Shown: positions 11,758-19,831 of the stretch, piece after piece
Numbering within the stretch: the first letter of the stretch is position 1
Layout of the letters: each line of letters opens with the position of its first letter
Source: Ramlibacter sp.
GTDB lineage: Bacteria > Pseudomonadota > Gammaproteobacteria > Burkholderiales > Burkholderiaceae_C
Direction: 5' to 3'
DNA length: 36,953 bases
Assembly (NCBI GenBank): GCA_028292105.1
Contig: JAQGMY010000223.1
Coordinates: 1 to 36,953 of the forward strand
Position numbers and translations under genes: made by a program
The notes under the pieces: model-generated
Told to the model about the DNA's origin: nothing
Databases searched by the model: none
What the model saw: only the letters and a program-made list of their open reading frames with translations

Positions 11758-12594
11758 TTACCGGCTGGCCGCGACGTGGCGGTCAGCGATCTGGCTGCGA
11801 GTGCAAATCCAGGCGTCCCGGCATTCGATGGCCGCTTCGATGATGCGCTCGTGGTAGTAGGCCCCGCGCGGATGACCGAAGATGTGCGCGTGCGAAGTGA
11901 CGTCGATGATCGTCGGTTCACCCGTCTTGCGGGCGATGTCCAGGTTCTGGCGGAAGCTTTCCAGCATGGCTGCCGGCTCCGTGCCGAACTTCATGAAGGG
12001 CATGTCGTTGACGTCGGTGCCGAAAGGGATGCAGACGATGCTCTTGTCGCCGAAGGTCTGCGTGTAGGGCAGGTCGTCGTCGAACACATCGCCGAAGTGC
12101 TGGTAACCGGCCTCCGCCAGCAACTGCGCTGAGCGCACGCTGGGCGTGCCGCGCGGGCTCAACCAACCGCGCACCTTGGTGCCGGCGGCTTCCTCGAGCA
12201 GGGACGTTGTGCGCTTGATGTTGGCGCGCTCGGCTTCTTCGGAGAGCAGCAGCGGCACCACGTCCATGGCGTAGGAATGGCCCATGATCTCGTGGCCGCC
12301 TTCGACGCAGGCGCGAATGGATTCCGGCGCGCGTTCCGCGATCACGCCGTTGACCATCACGCTGGCCTTGGCGTCGAACTTCTTGAACGAGTCCAGCAGG
12401 CGGTAGATGCCGCGCTTCATGCCGTAGGCGGCCCACGAATTCGCCATGGTGTCCACCAGGCCCGGCGTGGGCGGCAGCGGGTTGCCCATCGGGCTGATGC
12501 CGGGGGCCTTGCCGTCGGACCAGCCCTCCAGGCAGACGTTGAAGACCACGGCGATGCGCTTGCCGTCGGGCCAGTTCAGGTTGAATTGCGTCAT
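11758..12594 (-). CDS. Polysaccharide-deacetylase-fold hydrolase, PuuE/cyclic-imidase-like
   Basis: NodB-fold protein of 278 aa. The classical Asp-Asp metal motif is missing; the first motif reads NVCLEGWSDG (E23), like the PuuE/allantoinase-type branch, which includes a known bacterial cyclic imide hydrolase. The second motif is HEIMGHSYAMD (H101, H106) and a late motif is SHAHIFGHPRG. Ring opening of a cyclic amide or imide is therefore more likely than sugar deacetylation (inference from family). Start: the ATG at 12594 has AGGA 6 nt upstream. An ATG at 12615, overlapping the upstream stop as ATGA and adding 7 residues, is the alternative. No signal peptide is visible, so it is cytoplasmic. 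Confidence 0.85.
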   Translation of the reverse strand: MTQFNLNWPDGKRIAVVFNVCLEGWSDGKAPGISPMGNPLPPTPGLVDTMANSWAAYGMKRGIYRLLDSFKKFDAKASVMVNGVIAERAPESIRACVEGGHEIMGHSYAMDVVPLLLSEEAERANIKRTTSLLEEAAGTKVRGWLSPRGTPSVRSAQLLAEAGYQHFGDVFDDDLPYTQTFGDKSIVCIPFGTDVNDMPFMKFGTEPAAMLESFRQNLDIARKTGEPTIIDVTSHAHIFGHPRGAYYHERIIEAAIECRDAWICTRSQIADRHVAASR

Positions 12595-12611
12595 GGGAAG
12601 TCCTGTCTTTT

Positions 12612-13577
12612 TCATTCAGCCGAGATGCCGGCCTGCTTGATCAGCTTGGTCATCCTGTCCAGGTCCGTGCGCAGCATGGCGCCGAACCTTTCGGTCGACT
12701 CGCCGACCGGCTCGTAGCCGGTGGGCACCATCTTTTCCTTGACCTCGGGCGCCTTGAGGATCGCCGCGGTCGCCGCATTGACTTTGGCGATGATGGCCCC
12801 GGGCGTTCCCTTGGGCGCCATCATCCCGATCCAGGTTTCGATCGAGCACTCGCCCCAGCCGTTCTCGCCCAGCGTGGGAATCGTCGGCGTGAGCGCCCAG
12901 CGCCCGTTGCTCGAAACCGCGAGCGCGCGAATGCGGTCCGCCTTGATGAAGCTGCCTGCCGACGCCAGCGTCGTCATCACCGCGGGCACCTGGCCGCCCA
13001 CGACGTCAGCCACGGCCGGCGCACCGCCCTTGTACGGAACGTGTTCCAGCTTGGCGCCGGTGGTCGCCTTCAGGCATTCGGCCACCAGGTGCGCGCCGCT
13101 GCCTACGCCGATCGAACCGTAAGGCAGGGGCTTGGTCTTCGCTGACTCGATCAGCTCCTTGACGCTCTTGAACGGCGAGGTCGGGTGCACAACCAGCACG
13201 CTGGGACCCCGTGCGATCTGCACCACGGGCACCAGTTCATCGAAGCTGTAGCCGGGCTTGGCATACAACGACGGGTTCACCGTGTGGTTGTTGGAGGTAA
13301 TGAGGAAGGTGTTGCCGTCGGGGGCCGCCTTGGCCACGAACTGGCTGGCGATGTTGCCGCCGGCGCCGGGCTTGTTCTCGACCAGCACCGTGCGGCCCAG
13401 GGCGGTGGACAGCCGCTCGCCGACGATGCGTGCGAACTGGTCCGCGGCACCCCCGGGGGCCGTAATCACGATGAGGCGGATCGGCTGGTCGGAGGCGGGC
13501 TGGGCCACCGCCATGTTCACGCTGGCCAGGCACCCTGCCGCGAGCACCGCGAGGCTTTGGGCAAACCGTGTTTTCAT
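12612..13577 (-). CDS. TctC/Bug-family tripartite tricarboxylate transporter substrate-binding protein
   Basis: Periplasmic solute receptor. 321 aa from the ATG at 13577, with AAGGAGA correctly spaced upstream. The signal peptide covers about residues 1-25 (cleavage near AVAQ). The mature start QPIRLIVITAPGGAADQFAR is followed by ENKPGAGGNIAS, VPYKGGAPAVADVVGGQV and a C-terminal Bug domain. The ligand is unknown, most likely a carboxylate that feeds the surrounding pathway. No membrane partner genes (tctA, tctB) are present. It sits between the small molybdenum-hydroxylase subunit (28 nt) and the deacetylase-like gene. Confidence 0.93.
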   Translation of the reverse strand: MKTRFAQSLAVLAAGCLASVNMAVAQPASDQPIRLIVITAPGGAADQFARIVGERLSTALGRTVLVENKPGAGGNIASQFVAKAAPDGNTFLITSNNHTVNPSLYAKPGYSFDELVPVVQIARGPSVLVVHPTSPFKSVKELIESAKTKPLPYGSIGVGSGAHLVAECLKATTGAKLEHVPYKGGAPAVADVVGGQVPAVMTTLASAGSFIKADRIRALAVSSNGRWALTPTIPTLGENGWGECSIETWIGMMAPKGTPGAIIAKVNAATAAILKAPEVKEKMVPTGYEPVGESTERFGAMLRTDLDRMTKLIKQAGISAE

Positions 13578-13605
13578 CTTGTCTCCTTGGGTCTTCTTGA
13601 AATCT

Positions 13606-14112
13606 TCAGGCGGCGCCGACCGGCTGCGAAAGTGCAATGCGGCCGGTTTTGAGCGCGGCGACCTTTACGGCCTGCACGACCTCCGGATAGGTGGCGCAGC
13701 GGCACAGGTTGCCCGACAAGTACGCGCGGGTCTGCTCGTCGGTCGGGTCCGGGTACTTCTCGAGCAACTGCGTCGTCATCATCACGAAGCCGGGCGTGCA
13801 GAAGCCGCACTGGAACGCGCCGCATTCGACGAACGCCTCCTGTACCGGGCTCAGCCGGCCGTCCTTGGCCAAGCCTTCGACGGTGTTGACTTCGGCGCCA
13901 TCGACCAGCGCGGCCAGGTGCAGGCAGGACGACACGGCCAGGCCGTTGACGGTCACCGTGCAGCAGCCGCACAGGCCCTGGCCGCAGCTTTCGCGCGCGC
14001 CGTTCAGGCCGAAGCCGCGCAGGACTTCGATCAGCGACTGGTGCGGCGCCACATGGCCGGACACGGTTTCGCCGTTCAACTTGAACGAAATGAGGGAGCC
14101 CTTGGCGTCCAT
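13606..14112 (-). CDS. Molybdenum hydroxylase small subunit, two [2Fe-2S] clusters (CoxS/XdhC-type)
   Basis: Electron-transfer subunit of the xanthine-oxidase family. 168 aa. The plant-ferredoxin-type cluster is bound by C43, C48, C51 and C63 (ESCGQGLCGCC motif). The helical second cluster is bound by C102, C105, C137 and C139 (QCGFCTPGF and NLCRCATYP). The ATG at 14112 lies 1 nt after the large-subunit stop, with AAGGA upstream. Order in the operon is FAD subunit, Mo subunit, Fe-S subunit, the usual heterotrimer. It passes electrons from the molybdopterin centre to FAD. Confidence 0.95.
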   Translation of the reverse strand: MDAKGSLISFKLNGETVSGHVAPHQSLIEVLRGFGLNGARESCGQGLCGCCTVTVNGLAVSSCLHLAALVDGAEVNTVEGLAKDGRLSPVQEAFVECGAFQCGFCTPGFVMMTTQLLEKYPDPTDEQTRAYLSGNLCRCATYPEVVQAVKVAALKTGRIALSQPVGAA

Positions 14113-14113
14113 G

Positions 14114-16399
14114 TCAGTCCTTTGCGAGGGGGCGGCCCTCGGCTTCGCGCAACGCGCGGAATACGGTTTCGGGGGTGAGCGGCAGCGTCGTCAGGCGCAC
14201 GCCAATGGCGTCTTCGATCGCGTTGGCGATGGCGGGCGAGACGGCGAAGCTCGCCGACTCGCCGACACCCTTGGCGCCGAAGGGGCCGCTTTGCTGGGCT
14301 GACTCCACGATCACGTTTTCGATCACACGCGGGATGTCGTGCATGCCGGGGATCTTGTAATACGCCAGCGAACCGTTGGTGAGTTCGCCTTGCGAGAACT
14401 GCATCTCCTCGGTCATCGCGCCGCCCAGCGCCATGATGGCCGCACCTGACAGTTGCGTGGCGATGATGCCGGGGTTGATCACCTTGCCGGCGTCGGCCAC
14501 GCTCACCAGTCGATTGATGCGCACATGCCCGGTCTGGGTGTCGACTTCGACCTCGACACCCGTGCCGCCCGTCATCCAGTACGGCGTGATGTTGCGCGAC
14601 ATGCCAGTCGCCGGATCGACTGGTTCGTAGCTGGACGTGTAGTTGCCCACGCCGATCACATTGCCGGCGCTCATTCCGTGCTTGCGACGGAACAAGTCGC
14701 CGATCGACGTGTCGGCCGGCAGTTCCAGCGCCTTCGCCATTGCCTGCAGCTGCGCGCGTGCATCCTCGCCCGCCAGACGGACCGCATGTCCCATGTGGAA
14801 GGTCGAGCGCGACCCGAGCGTGCCCATGTCGTAAGGGGTCACGGCCGTGTCCGCACGAACCACCTTGATGCGTTGCAGCGGGATTTTCAGGGTGTCGGCG
14901 GCGATCTGCGACATCGCCGTGTCGCTGCCCTGCCCCATGTCGATGGTGTTGCAGTACAGCGTGGCGCTGCCGTCAGCAGCCACGTTGAGCATGGCCACGG
15001 AGGTGGTCGGCGAGATGGAGGCCTTGATCCCGATCGCGATGCCGCGTCCGCGGCGGATCGTGCCTTCGCTGCGCACGAGCGGCTGCTGCCATTTCATGCG
15101 CTCTCCCAGTTCCGCGAGCACCTGCGGGATTGCGGCGTCGCGCATCACGGTGCCGGTGGCATGCTCCTGCCCCTCCTGAAGCGCATTCAGCTGCCGGAAA
15201 GCGAGCGGGTCCATGGCCAGCGCCCGCGCGATCATGTCGGTGTGGCTCTCGTAGGCCCACACGAGCTGGGGCACGCCGAAGCCGCGCATCGCCCCAGCCG
15301 GCGGCAGATTGGTGTAGATCGCGTACGAGTCGATGTGGACGTGTTCGATCGCGTACGGCCCGGCGGCGGTAAAGCCCGACTTCTGCGTGATGCGCGGGCC
15401 GATGTCAGCATAGGCGCCGCCGTTCCACCAGATCTCGCAGTGGCGGGAGGTGAGGCGGCCGTCGCGCTGCACACCGCTCTTGATGCGAACCGTGGCCGCA
15501 TGGTTGGTGATGGTGTAGAACTGCTCCTCCATCGTGAGCGCGACGCGAACCGCACGGCGAGTCAGTAGCGCCAGCGCGGCGGCCAGCGCCTCCAGCTTGA
15601 TGTAGACCTTGGCGCCGAAGCCGCCGCCCAGCAGGCCGGACTTCACGCGGACCTGGCTCTCGGACCAGCCCAGCAAGCGGGCAATCTCGATGCGCACGAA
15701 GGACGGCATCTGCGTGGCCGAGTGGATCACGATGCCGTCGCCATCCGGCTCCGCCAGCGAAAGCATCGGTTCCAGCGGCGTGTGCATCACCGGCTGCACC
15801 TTGAAGGTGTGCTCGAAGACGTGGTCGGACGCGGCGAAGGCCTTCTCCACGTCGCCGCGGCGCAGGCGGAAATCCAGCGCCAGGTTGGTGTCCTTTCGGC
15901 CCTTCAGGTGCTTCAGATCGGGGAAGGTGCCCGCCGGCCGCAGTTCGTCGTGCACGATCGCTCGTGACTTCAGCGCCTCGACCTCGTCGAAGACCGCCGG
16001 CAGTTCCTCGTACTCCACTTCGATCAGCGCGGCCGCTTCTTCCGCAACGTGCGGGTCGGACGCGAGCACCACGGCCACCGGCTCACCAATGTGGCGCACC
16101 TTGCCCAGGGCCAGGATCGGCTGGTCATGGAAGGCCGGGCCGTAGTACGGATCCGGAATGATGCGCAGCACGTCTTCGCCAGTGAACACCGAGTGCACGC
16201 CGGCCAGGGCCCTGGCTGCGCTCGTGTCGATCGCCACGATCCGGCCATGGGCCACGCGGCTGCGGTGGATCTTCGCGTGCAGCATGTTCGGCAGGCGCAC
16301 GTTGTGCACGTACTCCGCCGCGCCGGTCACCTTGGCGTGGCCCTCGATGCGCGGCACCGCGGTGCCAACGTACGCATCCGGCTTCTTTGATTCGATCAT
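14114..16399 (-). CDS. Molybdenum hydroxylase large subunit (molybdopterin-binding)
   Basis: Catalytic subunit that hydroxylates a C-H bond, often of an N-heterocycle or aldehyde, with oxygen from water. 761 aa. Visible hallmarks are GGGFGAKVYIKLEA, the AMRGFGVPQ loop, MGQGSDTAMSQIAADTL and the C-terminal GAKGVGES with the catalytic glutamate. The CO-dehydrogenase loop AYxCSFR is absent, so this is not a true CoxL; the AMRGFG loop is xanthine-dehydrogenase-like. GGGAG precedes the ATG at 16399, which overlaps the FAD-subunit stop as ATGA. Substrate unknown; the operon context suggests the first oxidative step of a catabolic pathway. Confidence 0.95.
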   Translation of the reverse strand: MIESKKPDAYVGTAVPRIEGHAKVTGAAEYVHNVRLPNMLHAKIHRSRVAHGRIVAIDTSAARALAGVHSVFTGEDVLRIIPDPYYGPAFHDQPILALGKVRHIGEPVAVVLASDPHVAEEAAALIEVEYEELPAVFDEVEALKSRAIVHDELRPAGTFPDLKHLKGRKDTNLALDFRLRRGDVEKAFAASDHVFEHTFKVQPVMHTPLEPMLSLAEPDGDGIVIHSATQMPSFVRIEIARLLGWSESQVRVKSGLLGGGFGAKVYIKLEALAAALALLTRRAVRVALTMEEQFYTITNHAATVRIKSGVQRDGRLTSRHCEIWWNGGAYADIGPRITQKSGFTAAGPYAIEHVHIDSYAIYTNLPPAGAMRGFGVPQLVWAYESHTDMIARALAMDPLAFRQLNALQEGQEHATGTVMRDAAIPQVLAELGERMKWQQPLVRSEGTIRRGRGIAIGIKASISPTTSVAMLNVAADGSATLYCNTIDMGQGSDTAMSQIAADTLKIPLQRIKVVRADTAVTPYDMGTLGSRSTFHMGHAVRLAGEDARAQLQAMAKALELPADTSIGDLFRRKHGMSAGNVIGVGNYTSSYEPVDPATGMSRNITPYWMTGGTGVEVEVDTQTGHVRINRLVSVADAGKVINPGIIATQLSGAAIMALGGAMTEEMQFSQGELTNGSLAYYKIPGMHDIPRVIENVIVESAQQSGPFGAKGVGESASFAVSPAIANAIEDAIGVRLTTLPLTPETVFRALREAEGRPLAKD

Positions 16400-17265
16400 G
16401 CGGCGCTCCCATCCGCCAGCGCGGTGGTGATGACACGCCCGAGGTAAACCTTGAGCAATTCCTTCTTGTAGGCGCCCGATCCCTGGGCATCGCCCAGGAA
16501 CTCGACACCCTCGGCGGCCGCCTCGCCGGCGCGCCGCAGCAGCGCCGCATCGGGAATCTGTCCTGCCAGCACGGCTTCCGCCGCGAGCAACCGGGTCGGC
16601 CGGTCGGTGGCGGCGCCCACGAACAGGCGGCAGTTGCGAACCGCATTGCGTTCCATGGACAGCGAGGCGGCGACGCCCAGCGCCGGCCAGTCGTCGGCCG
16701 AGCGGGTGGTCACCTTGACATAGGCGCTGTGCCGTCCCGCCTGCGGCGGCACCACCAGCGAAGCGATCAGTTCATTGCCGGCCAGGCGGGTCTCGTAGTA
16801 CCCCTTGATCAACGCATCGACCTGGATCCGGCGCTCGCCCGAGGGGCCGACTGCGACCACGTAGGCATCCAGCGCCGACAACAGCGGCGGCAGGTCCATG
16901 TGCGGATCGGCGTGCGCGAGATTGCCGCCCACGGTGGCGACGTTGCGCACCCGCACGTTCGACAGCCGTGTCATGCAGCGCCCGATGGCCGGGGCGGCGC
17001 GCCTGACCGCATCCGAATGTTCCAGTTGCGACATCGTCACCAGCGCACCGATGGCCAGCTCGCCGTTCGGGCGCAGCACGATGTCCCGCAGGTGCGGCTC
17101 GGTCGCTCGCAGGCTGACCAGCGCGCGCGGTCGCAGCACGCCGGCTTTCATCATCAGCATCAGTGCGGTACCGCCACCCATGGGACGGATGTCCGGGGTG
17201 TCGGGATCCAGCAGCGCGGCGGCTTCGCGCAGTGTCGCCGGCGTGAGTAGCTCAAAGGGGCTCAT
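16396..17265 (-). CDS. Molybdenum hydroxylase medium subunit, FAD-binding (CoxM-type)
   Basis: FAD subunit that delivers electrons to an acceptor. 289 aa, normal. FAD-binding motifs are MGGGTALMLMM (29-39) and ATVGGNLAHADPH (110-122). The C-terminal CO-dehydrogenase-flavoprotein domain covers about residues 180-285. It is the first gene of the ten-gene minus-strand operon. No Shine-Dalgarno sequence precedes the ATG at 17265, and a candidate promoter would start transcription about 4 nt upstream, so the mRNA may be nearly leaderless. Confidence 0.94.
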   Translation of the reverse strand: MSPFELLTPATLREAAALLDPDTPDIRPMGGGTALMLMMKAGVLRPRALVSLRATEPHLRDIVLRPNGELAIGALVTMSQLEHSDAVRRAAPAIGRCMTRLSNVRVRNVATVGGNLAHADPHMDLPPLLSALDAYVVAVGPSGERRIQVDALIKGYYETRLAGNELIASLVVPPQAGRHSAYVKVTTRSADDWPALGVAASLSMERNAVRNCRLFVGAATDRPTRLLAAEAVLAGQIPDAALLRRAGEAAAEGVEFLGDAQGSGAYKKELLKVYLGRVITTALADGSAA

Positions 17266-17275
17266 AGGGGGTGGT

Positions 17276-17304
17276 AATCTAAAGTGATGGCCCCCCGGCG
17301 TAAA
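17276..17304 (-). promoter_or_regulatory. Candidate sigma-70 promoter of the molybdenum-hydroxylase operon
   Basis: Reading the minus strand, TTTACG (17304-17299) and TAGATT (17281-17276) are separated by 17 nt in a locally A+T-rich stretch, in the 141-nt gap to the divergent DUF4936 gene. Predicted initiation near 17269 leaves almost no leader before the ATG at 17265. No unambiguous repressor or LysR box was found beside it. Confidence 0.4.
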
Positions 17305-17406
17305 TTAACATTTGCTGATGGCACGGATGCCGCGCCAGCATGGCCATGTGCGGTACAAACGGCGTCCGCCTGATCGCATCGATCAGCCCTGACTCCGGAG
17401 CCGACC

Positions 17407-17685
17407 ATGGACCTGTACGTCTACTACCGCGTGCGCACCAGCGACGCCGAGGCCTTCCTGGCGCGCGCGCGCGGCTACGTGGAGCAGCTGCGGGCGGAGG
17501 AGCGCGTCGACGCATCGCTGAGCCGGCGGCCGGAAAGCACGGACGGCCTCGATACGTGGATGGAAGTGATCCCGCAGGCCGGTGACGCCTGCGAGCACAA
17601 GCTCCTCGAGCGCGTGGCGAGTTCCGGCATCGGCGCCTTCATCCAGGGCGAGCGCCACCTGGAGCGCTTCGAGCGGCTCATCTGA
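17407..17685 (+). CDS. DUF4936 family protein (92 aa)
   Basis: Small soluble protein beginning MDLYVYYRV, with an antibody-monooxygenase or ferredoxin-like alpha/beta look, a conserved WMEVIP stretch (residues 51-56) and a C-terminal HLERFERLI. DUF4936 proteins are common in Burkholderiales and have no established function. CCGGAG lies about 7 nt before the ATG. Its stop shares a base with the ubiX start (TGATG), so the two are co-translated. It is divergent from the molybdenum-hydroxylase operon. Confidence 0.82.
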   Translation: MDLYVYYRVRTSDAEAFLARARGYVEQLRAEERVDASLSRRPESTDGLDTWMEVIPQAGDACEHKLLERVASSGIGAFIQGERHLERFERLI

Positions 17686-18278
17686 TGGCCGCCATCGATC
17701 CCTGCACTCCGGCTCGGGCGCGTCTGATCGTCGGCATCAGCGGCGCCTCCGGGGCCGTGTATGGGCTGCGCCTGCTGGCGATGCTCAAACAGCTGGGGGT
17801 GGAGTCGCACCTGGTGCTGAGCAAGTCAGCGCAGGTGACGCTGGGCCATGAGTCCGAACTGACGGTAGCGCAAGTCAAGGCGCTGGCGGACTACAGCTAT
17901 TCGGCCACCGACATAGCCGCGCGCATTGCCAGTGGCTCCTTCAAAACCCTGGGCATGGTGGTCGCTCCCTGCTCGATCAAGACCTTGTCGGAGATCGCCA
18001 CCGGCGTCACCGGCAACCTTCTTTCGCGCGCCGCGGACGTGGTGCTCAAGGAGCGTCGCCGGCTGGTGCTGATGGTCCGCGAAACACCGCTGCACCTGGG
18101 CCACCTGCGCAGCATGACCGCCGTGACGGAAGCGGGCGCCATCGTGTACCCGCCGGTGCCTGCCTTCTATGCCAAACCGGCCACGCTGGAGCAGATGGTG
18201 GACCACAGCCTGGGCCGCGTGCTGGACCTGTTCGGCTTCGATGCGCAGGCGGTGCATCGCTGGGATCCGATCCATTAG
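17685..18278 (+). CDS. ubiX: UbiX-family flavin prenyltransferase
   Basis: Prenylates FMN with dimethylallyl phosphate to make the prenyl-FMN cofactor of UbiD decarboxylases (family knowledge). 197 aa. Signatures are GISGASGAVYGLRLL (residues 14-28), APCSIKTLSEIATG, the R-E-T-P-L-H loop and RSMTAVTEAGAIVYPPVPAFY. It overlaps the DUF4936 gene by one base and is followed after 42 nt by ubiD, so cofactor maker and user are adjacent. Confidence 0.95.
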   Translation: MAAIDPCTPARARLIVGISGASGAVYGLRLLAMLKQLGVESHLVLSKSAQVTLGHESELTVAQVKALADYSYSATDIAARIASGSFKTLGMVVAPCSIKTLSEIATGVTGNLLSRAADVVLKERRRLVLMVRETPLHLGHLRSMTAVTEAGAIVYPPVPAFYAKPATLEQMVDHSLGRVLDLFGFDAQAVHRWDPIH

Positions 18279-18320
18279 GCACGCTCGACGATTTCAACTT
18301 CCTGGATTCACAAGCAAAGC

Positions 18321-19781
18321 ATGGAGCAGAAAACCGCCGCCAATCCCCTGGACCTGCGCCGCTGGATCGACGAGATGCGCCATCTCGGCGAGATCAGGGA
18401 CGTGCTCGGGGCGGATGCGCACCTCGAGCTCGGCGCCGTCAGCCAGCTGGTGGTCAAGAGGGACAAGCCACCCGCCTTGCTGTTCGACGAGATCGTCGGC
18501 TACCCCAAGGGACACCGTGTCCTCACGTGCAGCACGAGCAGCCCGACGCGGCTGTCGGCCATCCTGCGACTCGGCTTCGAGACTTCGCACCAGGGGCTGG
18601 TGGCGCGGATGCGCGGCAAGCCGGCGCAGTGGCAGGCGATGGCACCGCAGTTCGATCCCGTGCGCGTGAGCGAAGGCCCGGTGCTGGAGAACGTGCTCGA
18701 GGGCGAAGACGTGAACGTGGAAGCCTTTCCCGCGCCGCTGTGGAACGAGAAGGATGGCGGCCGCTTCATAGGCACGGGCTGCTCCATCGTGACGCGCGAT
18801 CTCGAGTCGGGCTGGATCAACGTCGGCACCTACCGCGTCATGGTGGTGGACCGCACGCACGTCACGCTGATGATGATCCCCGGCAAGCACGGGAGCCTCC
18901 AGCATGCCAAGTACATCAAGGCCGGCAAGCCTTTCCCCGTCGCCATCATCCTCGGCGCCGACCCGCTGAACTACCTGATCTCCGGCATCGAGGTTCCTTT
19001 CGAGATGAGCGAGTTCAACTACATCGGTGCGATCCTCGGCCAGCCGGTCTCCGTGGTGCATGGCGCACTGACCGACCTGCCTTTTCCCAGTGCGGCGGAG
19101 GTGGTGCTGGAAGGCTTCGCCTACCCGGGCGAGAAGGCGCCCGAGGGACCCTTCGGGGAATTCCTTGGCTACTACGCCGGCGACGTCGGGGAAGCACCGG
19201 TGGTGCGCATCGAAAGGGTCTATCACCGCCACAACCCGATCCTGGTCGGCAGCCCGCCCTCGAAACCGCCCAACGACTACTCGTACTCCAAGGCCGTGAT
19301 GCGCTCGGCGCTGCTGTTCAACGCCCTCGCCTCCGCCGGCGTGCCGGACGTACAGAGCGTCTGGGCCCACGAGGTCGGCGGTGCCCGCCTCTTCAATGTG
19401 GTCTCGATCAAGCAGCGCTATGCGGGACACGCGCGCCAGGCCGGCCACATCCTGAGCCAGTGCGGCGCGGGAGCGTACATGTCCAAATACACGATCGTGG
19501 TGGACGAGGACATCGACCCGGCCAACCTGCAGGAAGTGATGTGGGCGGTGGCCACGCGCACGGAGCCGGAGGAAGACTTCGACCTGATCAGGCGCGGCAT
19601 GGGATCCAAGACCGATCCGATGTCGATCGCCTACAAGCACTCGGCTACGCTGGCGTCGAAGGCTGTGATCGACGCCTGCAAGCCCTTCGAGTACCTGGCG
19701 AGGTTCCCCGCGGTGGTCGAAGCCAGCCGGGAACTGCAGGAGCAGGTGAAGGCGAAATGGAAGGACCTGTTCCAGGGCTGA
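18321..19781 (+). CDS. ubiD: UbiD-family prenyl-FMN-dependent decarboxylase
   Basis: Reversible (de)carboxylation of an aromatic or alpha,beta-unsaturated acid. 486 aa, full length. Active-site residues recognisable by context are R172 (NVGTYR) and the pair E275/E280 in PEGPFGEFLGYY; their spacing matches the Arg-Glu-Glu set of Fdc1/UbiD. GKHGSLQHAKYIKAG and GADPLNYLISG are typical. It probably serves catabolism and not ubiquinone synthesis, since it sits with Bug and aromatic-degradation genes (inference). Only a weak ribosome-binding site precedes the ATG. A hairpin follows the stop. Confidence 0.93.
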   Translation: MEQKTAANPLDLRRWIDEMRHLGEIRDVLGADAHLELGAVSQLVVKRDKPPALLFDEIVGYPKGHRVLTCSTSSPTRLSAILRLGFETSHQGLVARMRGKPAQWQAMAPQFDPVRVSEGPVLENVLEGEDVNVEAFPAPLWNEKDGGRFIGTGCSIVTRDLESGWINVGTYRVMVVDRTHVTLMMIPGKHGSLQHAKYIKAGKPFPVAIILGADPLNYLISGIEVPFEMSEFNYIGAILGQPVSVVHGALTDLPFPSAAEVVLEGFAYPGEKAPEGPFGEFLGYYAGDVGEAPVVRIERVYHRHNPILVGSPPSKPPNDYSYSKAVMRSALLFNALASAGVPDVQSVWAHEVGGARLFNVVSIKQRYAGHARQAGHILSQCGAGAYMSKYTIVVDEDIDPANLQEVMWAVATRTEPEEDFDLIRRGMGSKTDPMSIAYKHSATLASKAVIDACKPFEYLARFPAVVEASRELQEQVKAKWKDLFQG

Positions 19782-19794
19782 GGGGACAACGCGG

Positions 19795-19827
19795 CGATCG
19801 GGGCGTCGCGTCGCTCCGCCCCGATCG
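19795..19827. terminator. Intergenic hairpin between convergent ubiD and tctC
   Basis: Perfect 11-bp inverted repeat CGATCGGGGCG (19795-19805) and CGCCCCGATCG (19817-19827) with an 11-nt loop, filling the 50-nt gap between two converging genes. There is no T-tract on either side, so intrinsic termination may be weak; its position suits a bidirectional terminator. Confidence 0.55.
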
Positions 19828-19831
19828 GCCT

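Noticed and set aside
11758-12594. Chitin or peptidoglycan deacetylase
   Set aside because: No signal peptide and no Asp-Asp NodB motif.
14114-17265. Carbon monoxide dehydrogenase (CoxMSL)
   Set aside because: The large subunit lacks the AYxCSFR loop and has an AMRGFG loop, so a different molybdenum hydroxylase is meant even though a CoxG-like gene is present.
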